From Planctomycetota bacterium (GTDB taxonomy: Bacteria > Planctomycetota > Phycisphaerae > UBA1845 > PWPN01), in NCBI GenBank assembly GCA_016209665.1, contig JACQVT010000504.1, positions 1-16,111 on the forward strand: DNA of 16,111 nucleotides, written 5' to 3'. Below are positions 1-6,497 of this stretch, piece by piece. The notes beneath the pieces were generated by a model that did not search any database, was not told the origin of the DNA, and saw only the letters and a program-made list of their open reading frames with translations. A program made the translations under genes and the position numbers. Every line of letters begins with the position of its first letter. The first letter of the stretch is position 1.

Positions 1-395
1 ACGTAGATCATCCACGACACGCCGAAGCGGTCCGCGACCATGCCGAAGCGCGAAGCGAAGAACGTCTTGGTGAGCGGCATCTGCACTTGCCCACCGTCGG
101 CCATGGCAGCGAACAGCCGCTCGGCCTCGGCTTCGTCCGTCACCGTGAGCGACAGGGAAAAACCCTGGAAGCTCGGCCGCCCTTCGCATCGGCCGTCGGA
201 AGCCAATACCGTGCTGTCGCCGATGCGGAGGCTCGCGTGCATCACCTTGTTCGGGTCGCCGGGCGAGCACGCAGCGGGCTCGGGGCTGTCCTTGAATCGC
301 ATCAGCATCGTGACCTCCGCGCCAAGCCCGGTGCGGTAGAACTCGATCGCTTCCTCACAGCGGCCGTCGAAAAACAGGTAGGGTTGAATTTGCAT
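1..395 (-). CDS. VOC-family (PhnB/glyoxalase-like) protein, C-terminus cut by window edge
   Basis: 131 residues are visible, starting at an ATG (393-395) with a good AGAAGGAG ribosome-binding site 5 nt upstream. The opening MQIQPYLFFDGRCEEAIEFY and the later stretches RFKDSP, NKVMHASLRIGD and FGVSWMI are typical of the PhnB-like branch of the vicinal-oxygen-chelate fold (old name 3-demethylubiquinone-9 3-methyltransferase domain). Family members are about 135-160 residues, so only a few residues should be missing. It lies 60 bp downstream of the DGPF gene on the same strand, probably in one transcript controlled by the divergent sigma factor; VOC and DGPF proteins are recurrent partners of such sigma factors. 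The substrate is unknown. The family call is firm and the function is open. Confidence 0.85.
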   Translation of the reverse strand, partial: MQIQPYLFFDGRCEEAIEFYRTGLGAEVTMLMRFKDSPEPAACSPGDPNKVMHASLRIGDSTVLASDGRCEGRPSFQGFSLSLTVTDEAEAERLFAAMADGGQVQMPLTKTFFASRFGMVADRFGVSWMIY

Positions 396-455
396 GGCAT
401 CTCCTTCTCTGAGGTTAGGGGGCTCACGACCGCAAACAAGTCCGACCGTCGCCGA

Positions 456-812
456 TTAATTCTCTGGCAGCCCGGCGATCTCCATGACCGGTCGGACTTC
501 GACGGTGCCCTTGCGAGCCGCGGGGATCCGCGCGGCGATGGCGATCGCCTCATCGAGATCCCAGGCGTCGATCAGGAAGTAACCGCCAAGCTGCTCGCGT
601 GTTTCCGCGAACGGACCGTCGGTCACCAGCGGTTTGCCGTCTCGTACGCGGACACTGGTCGCCGTTGATACAGGATGCAGCGGGGCGGCGGCCAGGTACT
701 GCCCGCGGGAGTGGAGTTCGTGCGTAAGCCGGGTGGACTCCTCGTAGCAGTGCTCTCGCTCGGCATCCGTCCAGGCATTCTCGTCACTGTAGATCAGCAG
801 CATGTATTTCAT
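456..812 (-). CDS. YCII-related / DGPF-domain protein
   Basis: 118-residue protein starting MKYMLLIYSDENAW, with the diagnostic DGPFAETREQLGGYFLID stretch at about residues 69-86 and a conserved EVRPVMEI end. The start at 810-812 is chosen because it opens with the family N-terminus and has a strong GGGAGGTG ribosome-binding site at 818-825. The frame stays open upstream to 914, but that stretch does not resemble the family and overlaps the divergent promoter region. DGPF proteins are small ferredoxin-like-fold proteins of unknown chemistry, well known as genomic partners of ECF42 sigma factors. Here the gene is divergent from just such a sigma factor, and a matching promoter element lies 20 bp upstream of the start codon. 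Confidence 0.9.
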   Translation of the reverse strand: MKYMLLIYSDENAWTDAEREHCYEESTRLTHELHSRGQYLAAAPLHPVSTATSVRVRDGKPLVTDGPFAETREQLGGYFLIDAWDLDEAIAIAARIPAARKGTVEVRPVMEIAGLPEN

Positions 813-832
813 GCCCGCACCTCCCGTGGTAA

Positions 833-859
833 GTCGAACGGCGGCTGCCTGAATCGACA
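833..859 (-). promoter_or_regulatory. Candidate ECF42-type promoter of the DGPF/VOC genes
   Basis: Read on the minus strand: TGTCGA (859-854), 17-nt spacer, CGAC (836-833). As I recall it, the promoter motif reported for ECF42 sigma factors is TGTCGA near -35 and CGA(T/C)C near -10; the last base differs here (CGACT). Transcription would start near 826-828, leaving a leader of about 15 nt that is almost entirely the ribosome-binding site. The promoter lies between the sigma gene and its presumed target. Confidence 0.6.
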
Positions 860-888
860 CGCCGGCGAAAAAATGTTTAACATAGGGT

Positions 889-2145
889 ATGCCTGCAGAC
901 ATCCACGCGACCATCGACGCGCTCTATCGTTCCGACTGGGGCAGCATCGTGGCCAGCTTGATCCGCCTGGTCGGCGATTTCGATCTGGCCGAGGAGGCGG
1001 CGCAGGAGGCCTTCGCAGCCGCGGCGGATCAGTGGCGGACCGCCGACATCCCGGACTCCCCTCGGGCCTGGATCATCCGGACCGCCCGAAACAAAGCCAT
1101 TGACCGTATTCGACACCGCGCTCGGTTCGGGCACACACTGGAGTCAGACGTAGCGTCCGGCCTGATTTCGGTTGCCGAGGAGCCGACCGATGATGCGAGC
1201 GAGATTCCGGACGATCGCCTGCGGCTCATCTTCACCTGCTGTCATCCCGCTCTGGCCCTTGAGGCCCAGGTCGCTCTGACCCTCCGAACGTTGGGGGGTC
1301 TTCAGACGGACGAGATCGCGCGGGCGTTCCTGGTGTCCGACGCCACGATGGCCCAGCGGCTCGTGCGGGCCAAGCGGAAGATCCGCGACGCCGGGATTCC
1401 GTATTCCGTGCCCGATGCCCACGATATGCCCGCACGGCTCGAGGCCGTGCTGACGGTGATCTATCTCATCTTCAACGAGGGCTATGCGGCCACCCGGGGC
1501 GAGGCGCTCGTGCGGGGCGATCTGTGCGCCGAGGCCATCCGCCTGGGCCGCCTCGTTCGGACGTTGATGGCCCCACGGCCGCCGGTGGAGGCGACCGGTC
1601 TTCTCGCCCTGATGCTGCTTCACGATGCGCGGCGCGAGGCCCGTCTGGATGAGGCCGGCGATCTCGTCCTTCTGGAGGAACAGGATCGTGCCCGCTGGGA
1701 CCAGGAGCAGATCGCCGAGGCCCTGCCGCTGGTCGACGAGGCGTTTCGTGGCGGGCCGGGTCCGTTCGCCGTGCAGGCGGCGATCGCGGCCCAGCACTGT
1801 CGGGCGGTGCGGGCGGACGATACGGACTGGCCGGCGATCCTGCGGCTCTACGATCTTCTCGAGCGCGTGCAGCCCTCCCCCGTCGTGTCGCTGAACCGGG
1901 CGGTGGCGATCGCCATGGTGGACGGGCCTCAGGCGGGGCTTGCGGTCATCGAGGCCCTCGCCGCCGGCCGCGATCTGGATGGCTATCACCTGCTCCATGC
2001 CGCCCGTGCCGACCTGCTCCGCCGCACGGGCTCCACCGCACAAGCGGCGAAGAGCTATGCCCGAGCGCTGGAGCTGGTCACCAACGCCCGCGAGCGAAGG
2101 TTTCTCGAGCGGCGGCTCCGCGAAGTTCAGCCGTCCCAAGCGTGA
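889..2145 (+). CDS. ECF42-type RNA polymerase sigma factor with large C-terminal extension
   Basis: 418 residues, typical of the long ECF42 (COG4941-like) sigma factors. Sigma region 2 spans about residues 8-75 ([33 protein letters not shown]) and region 4 about 108-165 ([19 protein letters not shown], then an HTH ending [17 protein letters not shown]). The rest, about 175-418, is the TPR-like extension with the hallmark [13 protein letters not shown] at 188-199 and a C-terminal [20 protein letters not shown]. In ECF42 members the extension is reported to be required for activity and no anti-sigma factor is used; none is seen here. The ATG at 889 has only a weak GGG-type ribosome-binding site. 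The gene is divergent from the DGPF and VOC genes, which it probably controls. The inducing signal is unknown. Confidence 0.93.
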   Translation: MPADIHATIDALYRSDWGSIVASLIRLVGDFDLAEEAAQEAFAAAADQWRTADIPDSPRAWIIRTARNKAIDRIRHRARFGHTLESDVASGLISVAEEPTDDASEIPDDRLRLIFTCCHPALALEAQVALTLRTLGGLQTDEIARAFLVSDATMAQRLVRAKRKIRDAGIPYSVPDAHDMPARLEAVLTVIYLIFNEGYAATRGEALVRGDLCAEAIRLGRLVRTLMAPRPPVEATGLLALMLLHDARREARLDEAGDLVLLEEQDRARWDQEQIAEALPLVDEAFRGGPGPFAVQAAIAAQHCRAVRADDTDWPAILRLYDLLERVQPSPVVSLNRAVAIAMVDGPQAGLAVIEALAAGRDLDGYHLLHAARADLLRRTGSTAQAAKSYARALELVTNARERRFLERRLREVQPSQA

Positions 2146-2216
2146 CCGCGCCAGCCCGGCGGACGCCATGTCGTTCGGGCAACTCGAATGAGGTGCGAAA
2201 GCCAAAGACTGCCATG

Positions 2217-2481
2217 TGAGAACTGAGTTAGAGCGTTAAGCGCGTACCCTCTACCTTCCCGTCGGACGACGGTTTTTCCGCGGATCAAGTCAGGTCAACC
2301 ATCGAGGCCGTTGGAGCCACCTCTCTCGTCACGGATGGTCACGTCTCGCCATACTGGTACCTCAGGGGAGTGACCCCACACTGCCGTATCAGGCGTTGGT
2401 GACCCGAGAGAGCGTCAGGCTTTTGCGAGGCTTCGCGCCTTGGGGACATTGAGACGTTCTCGGCTCCGTCGGCCTTTCTGG
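2217..2481 (-). ncRNA. Candidate bridge/seek RNA region of the IS110 element
   Basis: This stretch between the transposase stop and the right inverted repeat has no convincing ORF on either strand but is rich in dyads. On the plus strand these include GCGA-GGCT-TCGC at 2425-2436; a bulged hairpin at 2352-2389 (ATAC...GTAT, GG...CC, CAG...CTG, GGGG...CCCC at 2365-2377); and CCGTC-GGAC-GACGG at 2259-2272. IS1111-group elements are known to encode a guide RNA in this position, with two internal loops that pair with target and donor DNA. The location and folding are suggestive. I could not assign the loops, so the call is positional inference. Confidence 0.4.
2258..2277 (+). terminator. Candidate intrinsic terminator, plus strand
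   Basis: CCGTC-GGAC-GACGG hairpin (2259-2272) followed by five Ts (2273-2277). It would stop transcripts coming from the sigma gene, which ends 113 bp upstream. If the insertion-sequence boundary near 2217 is right, this hairpin belongs to the element and would insulate it from outside transcription. The stem is short, so efficiency is uncertain. Confidence 0.45.
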
Positions 2482-4044
2482 TCAGGTGGGGCCCTGGTCC
2501 CCTGACTCGCCGGATTGTACCACACTCAGGCTCGCCAGTACGAGCGGCAGAATCTCGCCGATCGGCTGGGGGCCCCGACGCCGGTGTTCTTGAATGGCCT
2601 CCAATTCCTTTCTCAATGGAACGGCCTCGGCCGCGTATTCGGCCCTGGGTATCTGGGGCAGCGCTGCCTGCAGATCGGTAAGCACCTGCGGGGCCGGCGT
2701 TCCGTGCTCCTTGTGGAACGTCATGAGTTTGTCGAGGATGTAGCTGCGGTCGCGGCAACAGGGATGATGGAACACCTGTCCGCCTGCCACCATCTGGAAG
2801 GCAATACGGCAGAACCGCAGCCCCACCCTCACCCGCGTATGCCGGGGATCTTTGCCCGCCTGCTGCCAGCGTGCGGCCAGCAGGCTGAAGTGGTGGTTGC
2901 ACACGATCAGGTTGTCGGCGATCTGCAAGATGGCATACCGCAGCGACCGGTTGGCGCAGCGGACGAGCGATCCCTTCAGATCCACGGCGTCGCTCTGGTA
3001 ACGCGAAGGATACAACCCCGCCCGCCCGGTGATGCAACGGGCGTTGGCGTAGTTGCCGATCGGTCCCATTTCGCCGGCGAACTCGGCCGCCGAGACCACG
3101 TTGACCCCCGGGATCGACATCAAGAGCACGTACGGCGTGCGCACCAGCTTGGCTGCGATCTCCCGCTCCAAACCCCGTATTTGCTGCTCTTTTTGTTCAC
3201 GGTCACCGTTCAGCGCTTCGGCAATGCGCCGGTGACCTTCGGCCGCCACGTCGCGAGGCGCGGCATTCTGAGCCCACTCCACCACCCGCTCAACCGTCCG
3301 CTCCTGGTACCGAATCCCATCCCTGCGTAGCTGTACGCTCATCTTGATCAGACCGGCGCGACGCATGGCCTCCGCCGATCCGAACTGCCAGACCAGATGC
3401 AGGGCGGCCGGGTGTTCCCAGAGCTTGGGGAAACAGGCGGCATAACCGGGCATCGCCGCATCCAAGTGCTCTTTGATCTGGCAACACAGGATCGAAGTCT
3501 TACGGACCAGGTCACGCCGATGACGGGTCAGCAATTGCAGTTCCCGCCAGGACTCATCGAGGGAAGCCTCGATCAAGGCGAAGCCATTCACGGCCGCCAG
3601 GTGAATGGCCGCCAGATCGACATCATCCGTCTTAACCCCGGGACTCGCGGGAAGGCGAAATTGTTTGGTGGCGAAGGGATGAACCGTGCGGACCTCGAAG
3701 GCCCCGGCGGCGAATGCACGCTGGACCGGATGGTGATAACGCCCAGTACGTTCCACCGCCACCAGCAGATCCTCGATCCCATGCCGGTGGATCGCTTCCT
3801 TCACTTGGCGGACCGCCGCTTCGAACTCCACCCGGTTGTGAGCCACCACGGTCGGCGGCACGAACACATTCCCGTAAAAGTCCGCCAGCATCCACTTGGA
3901 ACGTGCCTTGGCACAGTCCACGCTGACGATGCCGAAATGCTCAGGACCGACCTTCGCCACCCGAGGGTGAATCACCCCCCGCGGCTTGCCGAGAACCTCC
4001 GGCCCTCGTGAGCGACGCCGTCTGCCTGAAGACTTCCTCGCCAT
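2482..4044 (-). CDS. IS110-family transposase (DEDD recombinase)
   Basis: 520 residues, longer than the usual 320-420, with a basic N-terminal tail of about 35 residues and an extended C-terminus of about 100. The RuvC-like DEDD domain shows D43 (VSVDCAK), E98 (VAVERTGRYH), and D140 and D143 (VKTDDVDLAAIH). The C-terminal Transposase_20 part begins around SIPGVNVVSAAEFAGEMG (310-327). It contains the candidate catalytic serine S351 in YPSRYQSD, followed by LKGSLVRCANRSLRYAILQIA. The start ATG (4042-4044) has an AGGAGG ribosome-binding site at 4050-4055. A perfect 9-bp hairpin sits just upstream (4062-4085). Both catalytic halves look intact. These enzymes act with a structured RNA encoded by the element. 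The family call is firm; the exact subgroup is less so. Confidence 0.93.
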   Translation of the reverse strand: MARKSSGRRRRSRGPEVLGKPRGVIHPRVAKVGPEHFGIVSVDCAKARSKWMLADFYGNVFVPPTVVAHNRVEFEAAVRQVKEAIHRHGIEDLLVAVERTGRYHHPVQRAFAAGAFEVRTVHPFATKQFRLPASPGVKTDDVDLAAIHLAAVNGFALIEASLDESWRELQLLTRHRRDLVRKTSILCCQIKEHLDAAMPGYAACFPKLWEHPAALHLVWQFGSAEAMRRAGLIKMSVQLRRDGIRYQERTVERVVEWAQNAAPRDVAAEGHRRIAEALNGDREQKEQQIRGLEREIAAKLVRTPYVLLMSIPGVNVVSAAEFAGEMGPIGNYANARCITGRAGLYPSRYQSDAVDLKGSLVRCANRSLRYAILQIADNLIVCNHHFSLLAARWQQAGKDPRHTRVRVGLRFCRIAFQMVAGGQVFHHPCCRDRSYILDKLMTFHKEHGTPAPQVLTDLQAALPQIPRAEYAAEAVPLRKELEAIQEHRRRGPQPIGEILPLVLASLSVVQSGESGDQGPT

Positions 4045-4061
4045 AGCCTGCCTCCTGAAAG

Positions 4062-4085
4062 GAGAACTGGATTGCCCCAGTTCTC
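4062..4085. repeat. Perfect 9-bp hairpin before the transposase start
   Basis: GAGAACTGG (4062-4070), 6-nt loop, CCAGTTCTC (4077-4085). Its right arm is also the left inverted repeat of the element, so the motif GAGAACTG occurs three times: twice here and once at the far end (2218-2225). It abuts the ribosome-binding site and could act as a transposase binding site, a translation-masking hairpin, or both. Confidence 0.6.
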
Positions 4086-4147
4086 AATCGAGGCAGTCAT
4101 GGTCATGTCGTTAAAGATCTTTCTTCTATCTAAAACCCACATACCAG

Positions 4148-4182
4148 GGGACATTCTGGTTTTTGAAAAAGCACAATGTCCC
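4148..4182. repeat. 35-bp near-perfect palindrome (REP-like)
   Basis: GGGACATT (4148-4155) pairs with AATGTCCC (4175-4182), TG with CA, and TTTTT (4160-4164) with AAAAA (4166-4170) around a single central G; only two positions per arm fail (C:C and G:G). It lies in a 193-bp AT-richer gap (4045-4237) between the transposase and the QueC-like gene. It resembles extragenic palindromes of the REP type, but could also be a remnant end of another element. No T-run follows it in a terminator arrangement. Confidence 0.6.
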
Positions 4183-4237
4183 TTTTCGGCGGTTGTCGCC
4201 TTTGCGGCGGTGCCAGAATGGGTTGGCAGAGGCGCGG

Positions 4238-4939
4238 TCACGCTTCTTTGCCGGCGGGTTCGAGCATGAGGGGATCGGGGATGCCGGCGCGGAGGAAGCC
4301 GGCGGCCCGGGTGGCGCAGGCGAGACACTTGGCGCAGGGCTCGTCGGCGTTGCGGTAGCAGCTCCAGGTCTTCTCGAACGGCACCTTGAGCCGCCGGCCC
4401 AGCAGCACCACCTCGCGGCGGTTCAGTTCGGCGAACGGGGCCTCGACCAGCAGCTCTCGTCGCGGCGACTTGCCGTATTCGAGCATCAGGTTGAAGGTCT
4501 GCACGAACTCGCGGCGGTAGTCCGGGTACAACTGCGAGATGGCCGGCCCCGGCACATGGTGGTCCTCGCTGGTGCCGATGATGATTCGCTTGGCCCCGAG
4601 ACTGCCCGCCCAGGCCGCAGCCGCGCCCAGCATGACCGGCACCAGCCCCAGCACGAACGTCGACGGCGTCTCGCTGCCCAGCGCCGAAACGTCCTCCATA
4701 GGCAGCCGTCGGCTGCCTCGCGAGTTGCCCCCGCACGACGCCAGCCAGGCCATGTCGACCACCAGCTTGCGCTCGATCCGCAACTGCCCCGCGAGCTGCT
4801 CGAAGCAGGCCTTCTCGCGCTCGGCGGCCCGGTGCCCCCAGGCCACGTGCAGCAGGTGGACCTCATACTGCTCGCGCGAGACCGCCGCCGCCACCGCGCT
4901 GTTCACTCCGCCGCTGACCAGGACGATTGCCTTGTCCAT
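4238..4939 (-). CDS. QueC-like 7-cyano-7-deazaguanine synthase family protein (PP-loop)
   Basis: 233 residues, the usual QueC length. QueC converts 7-carboxy-7-deazaguanine to preQ0 using ATP and ammonia. Seen: the N-terminal PP-loop region MDKAIVLVSGGVNSAVAAA; a zinc-binding cluster C194, C202, C205, C208 (SCYRNADEPCAKCLACATRAAGF); and IIIGTSEDHH...YPDYRREFVQTFN, corresponding to the QueC segment that normally reads near YPDCR. Two departures: the PP-loop SGGxDS is SGGVNS (N13), and YPDCR is YPDYR. The activity may therefore differ from classic QueC, although the zinc site is intact. The start at 4937-4939 is chosen because the protein opens directly with the PP-loop strand; the 61-residue upstream extension of the frame looks random. 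No other queuosine genes are nearby. Confidence 0.8.
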   Translation of the reverse strand: MDKAIVLVSGGVNSAVAAAVSREQYEVHLLHVAWGHRAAEREKACFEQLAGQLRIERKLVVDMAWLASCGGNSRGSRRLPMEDVSALGSETPSTFVLGLVPVMLGAAAAWAGSLGAKRIIIGTSEDHHVPGPAISQLYPDYRREFVQTFNLMLEYGKSPRRELLVEAPFAELNRREVVLLGRRLKVPFEKTWSCYRNADEPCAKCLACATRAAGFLRAGIPDPLMLEPAGKEA

Positions 4940-5093
4940 CGTTGTGCCCGCCGAAACGCGGCCCTTGGGTCGGTCGATCCGCTGCGATGCGCGGGGCAGC
5001 CGGTTGGCCGTCCAGCGCCCCGCGGCTCGGCGGCCGCCGTGCCTGGCCGCATCGGGTTTATCGACTACTGCTTCGGGCAAACTCAGCACAATC

Positions 5094-5122
5094 TTGGCAG
5101 TGTGGCCGGGGTTGAATAACAT
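5094..5122 (+). promoter_or_regulatory. Candidate sigma70-type promoter, possibly giving a leaderless mRNA
   Basis: TTGGCA (5094-5099), 17-nt spacer, TAACAT (5117-5122). The expected start of transcription falls at about 5129-5131, on or next to the ATG at 5131. There is no Shine-Dalgarno sequence before that ATG, which fits leaderless translation. By-eye match only. Confidence 0.4.
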
Positions 5123-5130
5123 CGTCGCTC

Positions 5131-6321
5131 ATGCCGCCCCGTTCTCAGGTCCACTGCCTGCGAATCTATCCCCTGGCTATCCCGCTCCGCCGTCCGTTCG
5201 AGCACGCCGCCCACACCCGCCAGGCCGCCGACCCCGTCGTCGTCGAGGCCGAACTCGCCGACGGCACCCTGGGCTATGGCGAAACCCTCGCCCGCCCCTA
5301 CGTCACCGGCGAGACCCCCGAGGGCGTCGTGCGGACCCTCCGCACGCTCTTCGTGGACAGACTGATCGACCTGCGGCCGGCGAGTTTTCCCGAGGCCCTC
5401 GAGCAGATCGACCCCCTGCCCGACAAGGACGACGCCGGCACCGTGATCGCCGCCGCCCGGGCCGCCGTCGAGCTGGCCCTGCTGGACGCCTACAGCCGGC
5501 ACTTTCTCCGCCCCATCAGCGAGGCGACCGGTTGGCTCGGTCTGCCCGGCCTCGGCCCGCCCGGCAGCACCGCCCGCGTCAGGTACAGCGGCATCCTGTC
5601 CGGGCAGCGGCCGGCCGGGCTCAAGCGTCAGGTCCGCATGATGCGCTGGTACGGCCTGCGCGACTTCAAGCTCAAGGTCGGCTACGACAACGACGCCCCG
5701 CGGGTCGAGGCCGTGCGGCGGGCCCTCGGCCGATCGCTCGGCCGGACCACGACTCTGCGCCTCGACGCCAACGGTGCCTGGACGCTCGATCAGGCCATCG
5801 CCCGCCTGTCCGCGCTGCCGCTCGACGACATCGTCTGCGTCGAACAGCCGCTGGACCGATCGAGTGACGAATACATGGCTCAGTTGAGGCGGACCGTTCC
5901 CGTCGTTCTCATGGCCGACGAGTCGCTGGTCACGATGGACGACGCCCACCGCCTCGCCGGACTGGGAGCGGCCGACTGGCTCAACATCCGCCTCAGCAAG
6001 AACGGCGGCTTGCTGCCCGCCCTGCGGCTGGTCCACTTCGCCCGCCAGAACAACCTTCGCTGCCAACTTGGCTGCATGGTGGGCGAGACGAGCATCCTGT
6101 CGGCCGCCGGCCGCCGGTTCCTCGAGAACGCCCCCGACATCCGCTTCGCCGAGGGCAGCTACGGCCGCTTCCTCGCCACCGGCGACGTGGTCGACCGCCC
6201 CGTGCAGTTCGGTTGCGGCGGACGCCCCAAACCACTGCCCGGTCTCGGCTGGGGCCTCGACGTCCGCCTGCAGCTTCTCAATCAACACACCCCCGCCGGC
6301 TGCACCGAAGTGCGACTGTGA
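5131..6321 (+). CDS. Enolase-superfamily enzyme (mandelate racemase/muconate lactonizing type; probable dipeptide epimerase-like)
   Basis: 396 residues. The N-terminal capping domain opens LRIYPLAIPLRRPFEHA (10-26). The barrel carries the MLE-subgroup catalytic set: K180 and K182 in DFKLKVGY, the metal ligands D212 (LDANGAW), E238 (VEQPL) and D263 (MADES), and K290 (LSKNGG). With lysines on both sides of the active site, the family performs proton abstraction and return alpha to a carboxylate: cycloisomerisation, N-succinylamino-acid racemisation, o-succinylbenzoate synthesis or dipeptide epimerisation. The neighbours do not fix the substrate. No menaquinone or peptidoglycan genes adjoin, so the reaction is left open. 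Divergent from the QueC-like gene across a 191-bp gap. The ATG at 5131 has no ribosome-binding site but the protein start fits the family. Confidence 0.88.
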   Translation: MPPRSQVHCLRIYPLAIPLRRPFEHAAHTRQAADPVVVEAELADGTLGYGETLARPYVTGETPEGVVRTLRTLFVDRLIDLRPASFPEALEQIDPLPDKDDAGTVIAAARAAVELALLDAYSRHFLRPISEATGWLGLPGLGPPGSTARVRYSGILSGQRPAGLKRQVRMMRWYGLRDFKLKVGYDNDAPRVEAVRRALGRSLGRTTTLRLDANGAWTLDQAIARLSALPLDDIVCVEQPLDRSSDEYMAQLRRTVPVVLMADESLVTMDDAHRLAGLGAADWLNIRLSKNGGLLPALRLVHFARQNNLRCQLGCMVGETSILSAAGRRFLENAPDIRFAEGSYGRFLATGDVVDRPVQFGCGGRPKPLPGLGWGLDVRLQLLNQHTPAGCTEVRL

Positions 6322-6337
6322 TTGGAACTCCATTGGA

Positions 6338-6481
6338 GGCCCGGGGGTGCGTGACAGAATCGGGGGGTATTTCATAGCCCCGAGGGCAAGCGAGTGGGTC
6401 GTGTCTACCCGTCGCTGGCGCTTTGGGCTCTGAAAAGCCCACGTCGGTGTCGGCGCCCAGACTGTCACGCACCCGAGGCCC
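6338..6481. repeat. 144-bp inverted-repeat element with cloverleaf-like fold (MITE/REPIN-like)
   Basis: Outer arms 6338-6357 and 6462-6481 pair at 17 of 20 positions, including an uninterrupted GGGTGCGTGACAG / CTGTCACGCACCC. Between them lie further hairpins: CGGGG...CCCCG (6361-6365/6378-6382), AGCGAGTGGGT...ACCCGTCGCT (6389-6399/6407-6416), TGGGCT-CTGAAA-AGCCCA (6424-6441) and GGTG-TCGG-CGCC (6446-6457). It fills the gap between the convergent epimerase and RCK genes. It could be a non-autonomous mobile repeat, a bidirectional terminator or a transcribed RNA. There is no clear target duplication and no U-run. Confidence 0.65.
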
Positions 6482-6497
6482 GGCCGCCCCGCGTCGA

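Larger units (their letters stand above)
2217..4086 (-). mobile_element. IS110-family (IS1111-like layout) insertion sequence
   Basis: The element holds one intact transposase gene and is bracketed by a 9-bp inverted repeat: TGAGAACTG at 2217-2225 and CAGTTCTCA at 4078-4086. IS1111-type members of IS110 carry short subterminal inverted repeats, have little non-coding DNA upstream of the transposase, and have a longer structured non-coding stretch downstream. This matches the arrangement here: 33 bp between repeat and start codon upstream, and about 256 bp between stop codon and repeat downstream. IS110 elements make no target duplication, so exact termini cannot be proved from one copy; true ends may lie a few bases outside the repeats. 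The CDS has no frameshift, so the element may be active. Confidence 0.6.

Noticed and set aside
2339..3037. 232-codon minus-strand frame overlapping the transposase
   Set aside because: It is a different frame of the intact IS110 transposase, with arginine/proline-rich composition typical of shadow frames in GC-rich DNA.
4238..5122. Longer form of the QueC-like protein beginning at 5122
   Set aside because: The extra 61 residues are low-complexity and unlike the family, and the start would sit on the divergent promoter. The start at 4939 opens exactly with the PP-loop strand.
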